Assembly: GCA_013396525.1 (NCBI GenBank)
Contig: VWYX01002202.1
Span: 1-64,000 of the forward strand
Length of the DNA stretch: 64,000 nt
Direction: 5' to 3'
From: Chaetorhynchus papuensis
Lineage: Eukaryota > Chordata > Aves > Passeriformes > Rhipiduridae
Shown: positions 24,201 through 36,200 of the stretch, in pieces
Numbering within the stretch: position 1 is the first letter of the stretch
Layout: every line of letters starts with the position of its first letter
Position numbers and translations under genes: made by a program
The notes under the pieces: generated by a model
What the model was told of the DNA's origin: nothing
Databases searched by the model: none
What the model saw: only the letters and a program-made list of their open reading frames with translations

Positions 24201-27200
24201 AGGATTCCTGGCTGTCAGATGCTGTGCTGCTGCACTGCGTCACCTCGTGCTGCTTCCTGTGCTTCCCCGACAGGGAGATGTTCCATCCTGTGTTTGAGAC
24301 CTGGTTTTGAAGGCAATCTATAAAAGCCCTGCTTAAAATTTGATGTGCTTGAAAACTTCCTTACAAGATGTAACCGGATCCTGCTGGCAGTGGGTTTTTC
24401 TACACTGTCTGCTCAGTTCGTCCGTATGAGTCTGGCTGCCGTGGTTGAAAAACTGATGTTAGGAAAGGTGAAAAGTCAGGAAATGCTGTTTGGGAGCAGT
24501 GGGTGGGACCTTTCCACCTGCAGTCTAAAGGCACCACTGCTGATTGGCACTGCTGAAAAGAAGACATGTTCTTCATATTGCCTCCTTCTGCAAGTTCATG
24601 GTGTGAAGGCAGCTTTGGATGTAGCCTTTCAGTTCCCTGGATTCTGAGTGGATCCAGGTGCTGAGCTCAAGTGAACACAACAGAAGCTGGGGCACCTCAG
24701 AAAACCGTGAAGCAGTGACGCTACTCGGTTTCTTTCTTTGCTTTGTTTCCCTTTTCCTGCTCCAAAATGGAGTGGTTTCTTTATGGCTGAACGTGTTCCT
24801 GTTTGCTTATCTGCTCGCCTCAATCTTGTTGGGGGTTGGAAGTTGTGCTGGGACTTTTGTCTGAATCATGCAGGAATGACGCATGAGGTGGAGCTGGTGT
24901 CTGATGTGAAGCAGGGTAGACTCTGGCTTCCTCAACTCTGCTAACGTGAAAACCTGCTCTTTATGCAATGGCTGGGCAAGGCTTTGAGTACAGAAGTACT
25001 TCCTTCAGAAGTCTCCTCGAGAGTTGGTGACCTTCCCTAGACGGACTGAACTGAGCCTGGGCTGCCACTGGCTTTGGAGGGCAGGTTTAGATGGGTTACT
25101 GGGAAGAAATTTTTCTGTGCGGGGATGGTGAGACACTGGTGCAGGCTGCCCAGAGAAGCTGTGGCTTGCCCCATCCTTGGAAGTGTTCAGGTTGGATGGG
25201 ACCCTGAGCAGCCTTATCTAGTGGAAGGTGTCCCTGCCCGTGGCACGGGGGTTGGAATGATTATCTTTAAAGTCCCTTCTAACCCAGACCATTCTGTGAT
25301 TTTGTGATGTACTTGAACATCTGCATGTTCAAGACAACTTCCCACAAGATGCTGAAATTTTCTGCCCTCTTGGGTTTCCAGTATTAAACTAGAAGAGAAG
25401 AAAACCCTGGGATGGTGGTGTACTGGTAGTCATCTCTTTCCTTTGCATGTCCTGCTGCAGTGTCCTGCTGCAGTACTGCAGGATTTCAAAGCCAGGTCTC
25501 TGCCCTGCTCTGAGCTCTGCTGTCACACTAAATCCTGGTGAACTTCTCCTATCGTGCCCGATCCCAGTACAATGAAGCTGAACAAAGGCTTGTGCCAAAG
25601 CAAATAGCTGTCTTAGCATGGCTTGGTTTGGAGCTTTGCTCTGTTGGGTTTAGAGTCATTGTCCTCCAGCTCCCGGCCTTTCATCTGCCACAGCCGAAAT
25701 ACTGTGACCTGATGCAAAGCAGAGGGTGTAGCTGAAGACTGCAAAGAGGAGAACTGTAATATATGTATGCCTGGCTTTATCTGAACTTTTTTTGGTGGTA
25801 AAGCTTCTCTGGAGGGAGACTCAAAGCTATGAGATACTGAAGCAAGGAGGCTACTGGTTTTCAAGAGGGAAGTTGCACTGAGGGTGAGCTTGGGACTGAA
25901 ATGGGGTATAAAGAAATGTGTATAATTCCAGCCAGATGGTGGAAAATGCAGTTAGCCTGGATTGCCATAGGTGGAAGCAGCCTGTAAGGAGAAGTGGGGT
26001 GGTGCTTTCTCAGAGGACTCGAGACCACCTGGTTGAACAATAATCTGTGCACTGCATCCTGCAGAAATAGGAGGTTTCTTTGTGGGGAGTGTGATCTATA
26101 GGGAGCTTCTTGGCTTAGCACCAGTTTCAGACCACGATTTCCTAACTTGTGTATACACATGCATATGCAGTTTATATGTACTCAGAACAACTGGGGTAAA
26201 CTGGCAATCTGGGCTCGAGGTGGTGCTTGTAGCATTCCTGGGTGAAGTTATGGAGCAGACTAAAACCACGGAAAACCTGTCTGCCATGGAGGACAGGCAA
26301 TCTCTGTCCTGGGGAGCTGACTCAGAGAGGGTCCAGGGTGGGATGGAGATGTAGGATGCAGGATTTGGTGAGCTGGGCTTTGGGTGCCTGGTTCCCTGTG
26401 TGCAGAGGGAGGTGGTGGGTGGGAGACAGCAAATAAAAGCAAACCCTTTGCCTGTCATAAGCTCTGGGACTGTGGGTGTTGAATTTGAAGGGTTTGCAGG
26501 CATCCAGCCTCCCATAGCATGGCCTGCAGGGATACTCCAGGGTTGTTCCAGCCCCATCCCACTAGCTGGACCTGTGTTGCCTCCTTCCTTGCCCTTCAAT
26601 ACACGAAGAAATAGCACTTGTGGCACTTGGACATGACTTAGTTGTGAGTACAGTGGTTGGACTCAGTGACCTTAGAGGGATTTTTCAACCTTAAGGATTC
26701 CATTACTCGATGATCCCTGTGGGTGTCTTCCAACTCAGCATATTCTGGGATTCTATGAAATACCTTCTTGGCATCCTGCCCTGACTGGCATCAGGTGGCA
26801 CGTTAAGCTCCCCGTGCACTAATTAAACACATTTAAAGACGTGCTCTGAGCTGTGGCAGTGTTGGGTGCTGCAGGCCTGGCCCTCACACCCCCAGCAGCA
26901 GGGACAGCTGGGGGATTTACAAAAGCAGGGGGGTGGACAGGGAGTTTTCAGGTTCCAGCTTGTTTTGGGATGGCTGTGGCCCTGCTACCAAGTGCCTTCC
27001 CCCACTGCCAGCTGTATTTGCTGGTGCTGTGAGCATGTGTCAGCATGACCTGGCAGGATTTGCCCTGGGGAGGAGAGGAGAAGCCCCCAGGCCTTCTGCC
27101 TTCCCTCTGCTCCCCATCCTCCCCTGGGAAGGCATAAAAAATAGATCTTGGCAAGATCAGAGGATAAAAGTTGCTGTGTCGGGGACCTGAAAAGAGGTTT

Positions 27201-30200
27201 GGTTAAATTGGTGTGGGAAGATTAATGGTGGGTTTTCTTTTCTTTTTCTGTCTTTAAAGCTGGTGGAGGCAGGGAGGACGCAAGTTTGCTTTTCACACTG
27301 TGTGTGTCTGGGGCTCGGCCAGCCTCGCTCCTGGCCACTCATGGCTCCAGGACTGCCTGCCCATGCTCACCTCCTTCCCTGGCTATGGCTTAAAGCATTG
27401 GGAGGAAAAATATAAAACAAAAGGGGCTGCATTTGTGTTGTGGAGAAGGAGGAAGCACCCAACAGCACCCTTGGTTTTTCCTCATTCCCACTGGGTCTCT
27501 CCACCACCTGCCTTGCCCATCCTGTAAATGCCGTGGAGTTTTCCACAGCCTCACAGATTCTTGGGCCCCTTTGAAGAAGTGCTTTGCCGCCCTTGATGTT
27601 CTTGTTTTCTGTCTTGGTAGCATCTTGCTTCATCTGAATTCCCATCTTCTCCTTGGCAAGAATAACCTAATGTTGAGTGCCCCGTTTCATTGCTCAGGGA
27701 ATGCTAGATGTCCACTAGGACATCCAAGGCCGCCCAGGAGCATCTTCCTGCTGCACACAGGCATTTTAATTCATTCTTTTTTTTCCCAGCTTATCTGTAA
27801 ATACCAGCAAGGAGGAGCTGGTCCATATCCTTGCCCACTGCATGTGCCTCAGGGGCTGCTGCTGCAGCCTGCTCTGGTGTCCTGGTAGTCATCGTGTGCT
27901 GTGGGATGCTAAGTCTCACTCCCAGGGGTCTGCAGCACATTCGGGGTTGCCTCCCCTTCCTCTGCCATGGGCTGGGGCCAGCCCAGTGTTCTGACCAGAG
28001 GCAAATGCCCCCCCTCCTGCAGGAGCACCAAGGCACCGCTTTGCACGCACAGGGAGGTGCATCCCACCCATCCCATCTGGCACGCTCCATCCGGGGGCTG
28101 CCTTCCATCCGGGGGCTGCCTTCCATCCAGGGGCTGCCTTCCATCCGGGGGCTGCCTTCCCCCCGTGCCGCCGCCAGCAGAGCTGCTCTCGGCTCCGTTC
28201 AACCAGAACAAGCGGCAAATTAACCTGACCTAGATCTGGAGAAGCTGACAGTTGTGTGTGCCCTCAAAATCCATGCTCTGGAGGCAATGCAGGGAGAAAT
28301 CTTGCCTATTCTCAGAGAGGAGAAATAGCTGCTTATTTATAACTGTCTGAAAACCTGCTTCTCATTCCCTGGCCACCCAGAGCTTGTCCTCTTCCGTGCT
28401 GCTCTTCATCCCTGTGCTGGGAATGGCTTGAGACATTGGACAGGTCTCCCCATCCATCATGTTGCAGCTTTTCCTATTTACGCTAACCAGGCACGCATTT
28501 TCCCAGAGCTGGGCACACTCCTATGTCTCATCACCGCTGGGAAGCCTTCCCAGAAATCCCCTTGGGACTGGGAAAATACCTTTGGGGGTTGATTCTCCAG
28601 GCTGGCTGTCAGGATCACACCTTTGCCTGGTGGCTGGGGAGGGCTCTGGCCCTCGTGCTCCAGCGCTGTCAGGTCTGACGGCCACTGGGTTCCTGACGGA
28701 TGGGACCAGCTCGCTCCTGGCGCAGCCGGTCGTTGCCATGGCAATGGCAGGATATTGCTTTCTTACAGCCTCCTGGCTCGCACAAAGCCAGCCGCCAGCT
28801 CCAGCTTTGCTTAGCACAGGGATGTGCAGTGCATACCAAGCACTCCTGCCTTTCCTCTGTCCCCAGCTGGGAACCCACTCCAGAGCATGCGGGGAAGAAG
28901 CAGCGGGAACTGGAGCTTCCTGCCTCTTTCCCACGACTGGAAAACCCCAAGTCTTTGCAGCTGCCTGCTCTTCCTCCCAGTGCTCATGTACCGATCCCTC
29001 CTGCTTGTTACTTCCTCCGTGCTTTTCAGTTGCAAAATTCAGCCTATGCTGCTTTTTCCACCTCCTTCCTGTAACCTACATGGGGGGATACCTCTTAACC
29101 TCTCCAAAGCTTGAGAGGTCCTTGCATACCCTGCAGTGGTGCTGGTCACTGCTGCCCTGGCTACCCTGGCCGGAGCATCCTGACCCCAAGCAGCATCTCA
29201 GAGATGAGGCTGATCACACGGCTCTGAGAGGCTGGATTAAGGATCTGACCTCAAGTCATGACTCTTTAAAAGCTTTGAGAGGCAGCAGGGTTGATTTTTG
29301 CCCAGCCTGGGGGCTTGATCATGTTTCCTCAAGCTGTGGGAGCTGCTGGTGCAGACTAAGCTGGATGATGTGGCTGGGTGGAGGCACCGGAGCAGCAGGG
29401 AGGCAGTCCACGAGTGGCTAGGTCATGCTGTACATCAACCACATATGGCCTCAGCTCCTGGTTGTGTTGGGTTTGGCAAAATGCACCACATGAATAAGCG
29501 TCCTGGCTCTTGCCTGCCTGCCAGCCCCAGTAGCCAAGCCCTGAGTCCCTTTGCCAGTTTCAGCCAACATGACTTGGAAGCCTTTGTGGGTGTTATTTCC
29601 CTGTTGCAAGAGCCTGAGACCCAAGTTGGTGCCTGTTCAAAGGCTGCAAGTTCAACTGAGTCACATGATTAGCCACTAGAGAATCTACATAGGGCTTCAG
29701 GAGACCAGGCATCCTAAGCTCTGCTCAGGGACATCCTCCACTTGAAACGAAACACAGCCAGCATCACTCTGTCTGAGCCACAGATGATTGAAATCCAGGC
29801 AGGGAGGACCAAGGTCTTCCCTCTGCTGGGGACCACAGATGCCTCTCCTTGGAAGAGGATGAAGGCTGGTGATGGCAGGGTCCTCCCGTGCTGGCAATGA
29901 GCTCCCAGCCTTGACAGCATCACAGAGGTGCTGTTTTCTTCAGGGACAGCAGTACAAGTTGTTGTCTAATTTTTTTTCCCTGCCTTTCAGCTGCTCTTGG
30001 GAGCTGTGGGTTGAGACTTAATCATGTTTATAGGCACAGGGTCCTCCCAAGCGTGCTGGAGTCTTGTGGTGCCCGTGGCAGGCTGCTTCCTCACCACTGC
30101 CTCTACACCATACACAGCCTGGACAGCACACTGCCTGCTCCGAGGCTCCTGGGGGCTTGAAAATCAGCCTTAATTGCAAAAAAAAAGCCCCAAAAATGCA

Positions 30201-33200
30201 CCCAGCTTAAGATATCTGTGCAAAAGAAAAACCCAGGAGCTCCTCTTTCTGATTTTCAGGGGTTGTGTTTTCTAGCATGATTAAAAAAAAAGACATAATT
30301 GGCTTTTTGTTTTTTCAGGGGGAGGGGTTTTTCTATATTAGCTCAGAAACCAAAACTCCTATGGAACTGCAGCTCCTCAGAAAGATGCATTGTGTGAACA
30401 CAGGGAAAGCCTGGGATACTGTGCTCGTGGGCAATGGGTGGTTGGGGATGTGCTCTGCCAGATGTTGAGGAGTAAAGATGTGGCAGTCAACCCTTTTTGG
30501 CAGCGTTTTTTGCCCTGCACAGCCCCGCTGCACTTAGAGCATCAGGGACGGCTGATGAAACATCTCGACCCAAGGACGTTTGAGTGAAGGGGGACCCAAA
30601 ATAGCCTGAGACTTGAGAAGGGTTGAGGATGGAAAAAAAACCCACCCGGTAATAACTTCTGCAGAAATGCTATATATAGACTGATTTGGTGACTTCTGGA
30701 AAGAAAGAGCTATGATATCTGAATGGCAGCTCTGCCCTGATGTCCTGAGCTGAGCCTTCCCTGGGATGCTGCCTTGCAGAGGGGGGCTGGCTGGTGTTTG
30801 CCCCCCAGAACATCCCTGTCCTCTTGCTGGGATTGTCCCAAATCTGTGGTTATGAAGGGGAAGCAAAACCCAGACTTCCCCAAAGTGGGACAAGGGGAAA
30901 GCAAGCCCTATTCCTGGTTGTGTAAATTTGGTTTAATTTCATGTGCTTGCTTGGGACTCTCAGAGCAGAAACTGGCTTTTTTCCTCTTCTGTCTTTCCTG
31001 CCCCATCCCCTCTGCAAGCATTTGAAATTTCCACTTGGAGTTTTATAGGTAGCCCTCTTTTACCTACACCTTTCTCAGTGTGCTGGGATTTGGTATTTGC
31101 TCCCCACCTCACCCTCTCTGTATGTGGACTTGGAAGGGAAGGCTCACCCAGCCATCTGCTCTGTGTGTGCTCACCCTGCACCGTCCCTCTCTCCGCAGGT
31201 TATCCTGAAGGACCTGGAATTGCTGGCTGAGATCGCTTCTTCCCCAGCGGGACAGACAGAGGAGGCTCACGGTCCCTCCGATGGCTCCGATGTGCGACCT
31301 GGCCCAGTGGAGCTTCATGTCCCAGCCAGGGCTGGCCAGCTGAGCTCCTCCAGTGAGTGCCCCTGTGCCACAGCTCCGTGCCTCCCCGCTCCTGGGCTCT
31401 CTCCATGTTCCATGGGATCAGTCAGGTTTGCTCAGGCAGAAGGAGAAGCTTCTTTTACAGTAATAAATCAATGCCTTCATCCCCACCCAGCACAGTTTGG
31501 GGATCGAGTCTGCCATGGTGCAGACCAGGGCGCTGCTTTTATTTTTACTGCTGTTTCCCCTAGTTCATGTTTTGGGGATTTAGGGCTCAGTTTAGGAGCA
31601 GGATGCTCCAGAGACCAGTGTGGAGGGATGTCATTATTGTCCTATTTTTTATGGGGTCTTGGGTTCCAGCCTCTTCTCCTTGTAAAAGCCCTCAGAGCCC
31701 TAGAATCAGTGCAGGATGGGATGCTGGCTGCAATCCCACCTCTCCAAAACATCCATAGATCTGCAGAGGGATTCCTGTGCCAGGCTGCCCACGTTGGCTA
31801 TGAACTGCTATGTTGCTCTGAGTGTCTGGCAAAGCCTCAGGAGAGAGATGAAGAGGGACAATCCTATTTTCTGGAGACTTGAGAGATGAAAAAAAAAAAA
31901 CAACCTTTCATTAATTATCCCAGCACATGGGGAAAATTTTTCCACCTTCCCTTGTCTGTGGTTCATCCTTTACAGTTGCTTGGCTGCTGCTTCTCCTCCT
32001 CTGCTGCTATTTAAGGGCCTCCCTGCTGTACTCCCCAGGCCAGGTCGTCCCAGCCAAAAGCACGTTTCATGTGAGCTTTGGATTGCAACCCGAGCACTGA
32101 GCCAAGGCTGCCTCTCCCTGCGCAGGATGCAGCCACAGGGCCTTGCAAAATCACCACCAGAGAGGGAGGCTTTGCTTTCCCATCCCCAGGCTTTGTTTTC
32201 TCTGAAGATCCTGGATCACTCACCCCTCCCTGGTCTTATAAATGTCTGCGCCAGCAACCAGCTCAGGTCTTGGGCTGTTCAGGGTTGGATTTTTTTTGTG
32301 GATCTACCTGTTTCCTGCTGGCAGCTTTATCTCTGCAATGGAGAGGTGGGGGCTGCAGAGCTGGTGACCTCCCCAAGCCCTCTGCAAGTCTCATCCATCC
32401 TCCCACTGTCAGAAGTGAGACTGCCTGGGTGGAGCGGCTCCTGCAGCGCTGGCCAAGCAGCTGAGGAGCTGCAGTTCAGCTCACACTGATGGTTGTCTGA
32501 GGTTTCCTTCCTTCTGGATGGTCTAAAAATAGCAGGCTGGATGGCGTGGATCCTAACGACTGCCGTGGCCCCTGTTAGCTATCTGGAAGAGCAACTTGGC
32601 TTCACTTCCTTAAGTGTAACCTTTAAAAAGAGTCTGGCTCTCCCTTCCTGGAGTAAATCTGCTGGAGCTGGAGCTCCCGTTGCCCCAGGGTGGGACAACT
32701 TGCCCCCACACAGGTCCTAATGGGCTCTGGCTTCCTCACCTATTTTCCTCTTCCCTATAATGCACCAGAAAATTGTTCCTTAAGAATTTATTTGGGGCTG
32801 AGCTTTGCAGGGTCATTGGCTTTTAACCAAAGGCAGATGTTTTTGGGGAGGGAAAAAGGAGCTGGTTCATTGGGCTTGGACGTTTATCATGGCCCCAGTC
32901 CTGTCTGGCTTTGACCACCCAAGGCTGAGACTAGATGGGCTGCTGGGGAGTTCCCCCAGGGAAATCGAGGGTCACAGCCAGGCCAGGACCTTCCTGGATT
33001 ACACCTGGAAAATCAGAAGCTCCTGAAAAATACTCCTTTTGTCAGAGGATTGCATGAAGGGAGGGCTTTTTGGAGCAGGACAGTGGCCAGTGGAAATCCC
33101 CATGTCTGAGCGTGGTCCCAGCTGGTGAGAGCAAGTGAGCCAAAACTCTGCCCTTCCGAGGCAAAAATCACGCTGGCCCCAAAGAGAAGGTGTACCCCTT

Positions 33201-36200
33201 TCTGGAGTCACTGGTTTTGTACTGGGATGTGTGGGATGGTTCCCTAGGGTGCTGTGGTTCAGTGCTGTACTGGCAGTAGGATGGATGCTGTTGCCCCATC
33301 AGAGGGGGGGCTGCAGGGTGCCAGCACTTCTCCCCAGGGTAAAATCTCTCCATTCCCTTCATCCACTTCAGACTGAGTTGCCATTGAAGCTGGCAGTGGG
33401 AGGAGAGCTGCTGATCCATCCCGGCCCCAATCCTCTCCTATCCCTGAGGCCCTTCCAAATGTGCAGTAGGTGGCTTTGCAGGTAAACGAGCAAGGTCACC
33501 CTTTGAAATCCTTGAGCTCATGGCAGATTTCCTGCTGTGCTCTCTGTCTCGGTGCTCCAGGCTTTGCCAGCCAAGCAGTAAGGGCAGGAGTGGAGGTGGA
33601 AGGGGCCAGTACCCCCATGGTCTTCCCCACGTTTCCTCTCTCTCCCTTTCTTCCCTCGGGATGTGTTTATGCAGTTGTTTCCCTGCCATTGAGTTCGGTT
33701 TCCTTCAGATGCTGGTTGATTAGTCAGGAAAGCCGTGTCCCACTTCCGCAGCCCGTTCCCAGCTCCAGTTTTTATTTAGCCGCTTTGTTCTCCGGTTACG
33801 TAAGGTCAGCTGCCCTCGACGCCTTCTCCAAGCACAATGAGCTGGGGCCAGCCCAGCTCAGCACTGCCGGGGAGACCCAACATCTCCTCCCGCCCTGCTC
33901 TGACTGCCCTGGGAGAGGGTGGCTGGTGCTGGCCTCCAGGAGTGCCTCCTTGGTGCTTTCTGCCCACTTTTCCAGGGACGAGGGCTGCAGGGCTGTGCCC
34001 GAGAGCTCCCTGGTCTTTGGAGTGATGGTGCAAATGCCAGTCTGGTCAGTACAATGGGAATCCAGCTGCCTGCTTGGCTTTAGGAGTGTTTTTTCCAACC
34101 CTGTAGAAGTTGAGACAAGTAGCAGATGACCCAAGAGTGGTTGTCACCAAGGTCAGCAGGTCAAGGGAGGCGGTTCTGCACCTTACTCCACTCTGGTGAG
34201 ACCCCATCTGGATGACTGCATCCAGATCTGGGGTCCTCAGCACAGGAAGGACATGGAGCAGTCATAGCAAGTCCGGAGGAGGTCACAGAGATGATCAGAG
34301 GCTGAAGCACCTCTCCTAAGGAGACAGACTGGAAGTTGAGGTTGTTCAGCCTGGGGAAGGTTCCAGGGAGACCTTAGAGCCTCTTGCAGTGCCTTAAAGG
34401 GCTCCAGAAAAACTGGAGAGGGACTTTGGACAGGGCATGGAGTGACAGGACAAGGGGGAATGGCTTCAAGATTAAGGAAAGTAGTTTTAGATTAGGTATT
34501 AGGAAGAAATTCTTCATTGTGAGGATGGCAAGGCACTGGAAGAGGTTGCCCAGAGAAGATGTGGATGTGCTGTCCCTGGAAGTGTTCGAGGCCAGGTTGG
34601 ATGGGGCTCTGAGCAAATTGGTCTAGTGGGAGGTGTCCCTGCCTATAGCGAGGAGGTTGGACTAGATGGCCTTTAAATGTCCCTTCCAACCCAAACCATT
34701 CCATGATATCATAGGTGCAAGCCCTCCAGCCTGGTATACAGCTCTGCCTTGCAGGAGAGACAAAAGCTCGTTCCAAAAGGATGCCAGACCGGCTGCTGCC
34801 TTGCACAGGGTAACTCTTGCACACATCTCTTCCTTCCTTTCTGCACAGCTTTGTAAGGTGAAGCAGTTACAGCCCTTTGTTTCCTCTCCAGCTTGCTCCG
34901 GTCTCTCCCGCCTGGCTTCCTGCTGGAGGTGATGGGGACAGTGCTGTACCCTCTGAGCACCTCACGCTATAGGATGTTTACCGGGAGTCTGACTCCATAT
35001 GTGGATGCACTAACATGCCTGAGGTCATTGGTTTCCACTGGCAGGCCATGGATATCCCAGGAGTCAGTGGATTACTCTGGAGGAGACTGCTAGAAGTCCC
35101 TGAGAAGTGTAGTCTGTTGAGTTCAGTCTTGCTGTATCCCCCCTGGAGAACATGCAACACTCCAGAGCGGAGATGTTCTGTGTTAGGGGTTTGCTTTTGA
35201 CATATCTTGGGGGGAATTTTATTCTCAGTGAGCCAAACCACTCCCTTTTCGTTGTCTGTTGCTTCCTTTGTGAAATCATAGATCTGCAGAAGTGGCAGCA
35301 TATGACAAGGTCCCACCTCCAGACAGTCTGGAAAGTGTTAGGGCAGCCTCTGCAAACATCAGGTGAGAGTCTGTAGGGTACAGGAGGTCTATGAAAGGTA
35401 GAAAAGAGAAGGTGGCCCCTTGTCAGATGGCTCAGATTTGCTAAACTGCTATTTCCAGTATTAGAGAAGGATAAAAGTTAAACCCCTCCTTACTCATCCT
35501 CCCCACAAAAGGCAGTGAGGCAGCTGACATCACACCACCAACCATTTGCTCTCAAAGGAGCCAGCTTCCAACAGTTTTTGCAGGATCAGGAGTGTGACAG
35601 TAGAGGAGCCAAGCAGGCAAGAGAAAAGAAGGCTGTTCTGAGTGCTCCGAGCTCAGTGGTCTGCTTCCTGATGATCGGTGGCTGTGGCATCTCTTTCCCT
35701 ACTGGCATGAAGCTGTTCAGGAGGGTTGACTGTCAAAAATGTTCTCCTGCCTTTTGGGGAGGAGAGGAATTTGAAGGAAAGGGTGATCTGTTTCTTTTCC
35801 TGGATATTAGAGTGTAATAGCGGAGCTGGGATGCCGCGGAAAACCCCAGGAGAGACCATCCAGATGTAGCATTAACTCGCCTGGCGTGCCTCCAGGTATC
35901 CATCCCTCCTGAGATGGTCACAGCATACAGCCAGCCAGAAAGCCTGGGGATTCCCAAATAACAGCTGGGATTACTGATCTGTTGTGGTGGACAAAGGAGA
36001 AGTCGATGGTGTAGATAATTCACTCCTAGCCAAGCCCTCCCTCGGAGTTACTTTGCTGGGCTGCCTCAGTTTTCCCAAGATGTTGTGAGGAATTTGGAGG
36101 GTGAGGTGAGGAATGAGGTGAAAAACAAACTATCAGAATGAGTATTGGTGTGGAAATGGCCCAGAAAAGCCCATTGCTGCTCATTCCTACACGTTTTCTT

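Larger units (their letters stand above)
21778..31198 (+). other. VAC14: VAC14 intron 12
   Basis: A 9421-bp intron. It contains CR1 fragments at 25076-25308 and 26650-26759, the 18-bp minisatellite at 28086-28157 and an RFX-type X-box at 28732-28745. The 320-codon open frame at 28459-29421 has no recognisable protein features and is treated as chance. Confidence 0.7.

Noticed and set aside
28086..28157. Repeated peptides suggesting a repeat protein
   Set aside because: They come from an 18-bp minisatellite read in overlapping frames on both strands. The same reasoning applies to 51317-51400.
28459..29421. 320-codon open frame on the plus strand in intron 12
   Set aside because: Low-complexity Leu/Ser/Pro composition, overlapping open frames on the other strand, no matching exon structure or recognised family.
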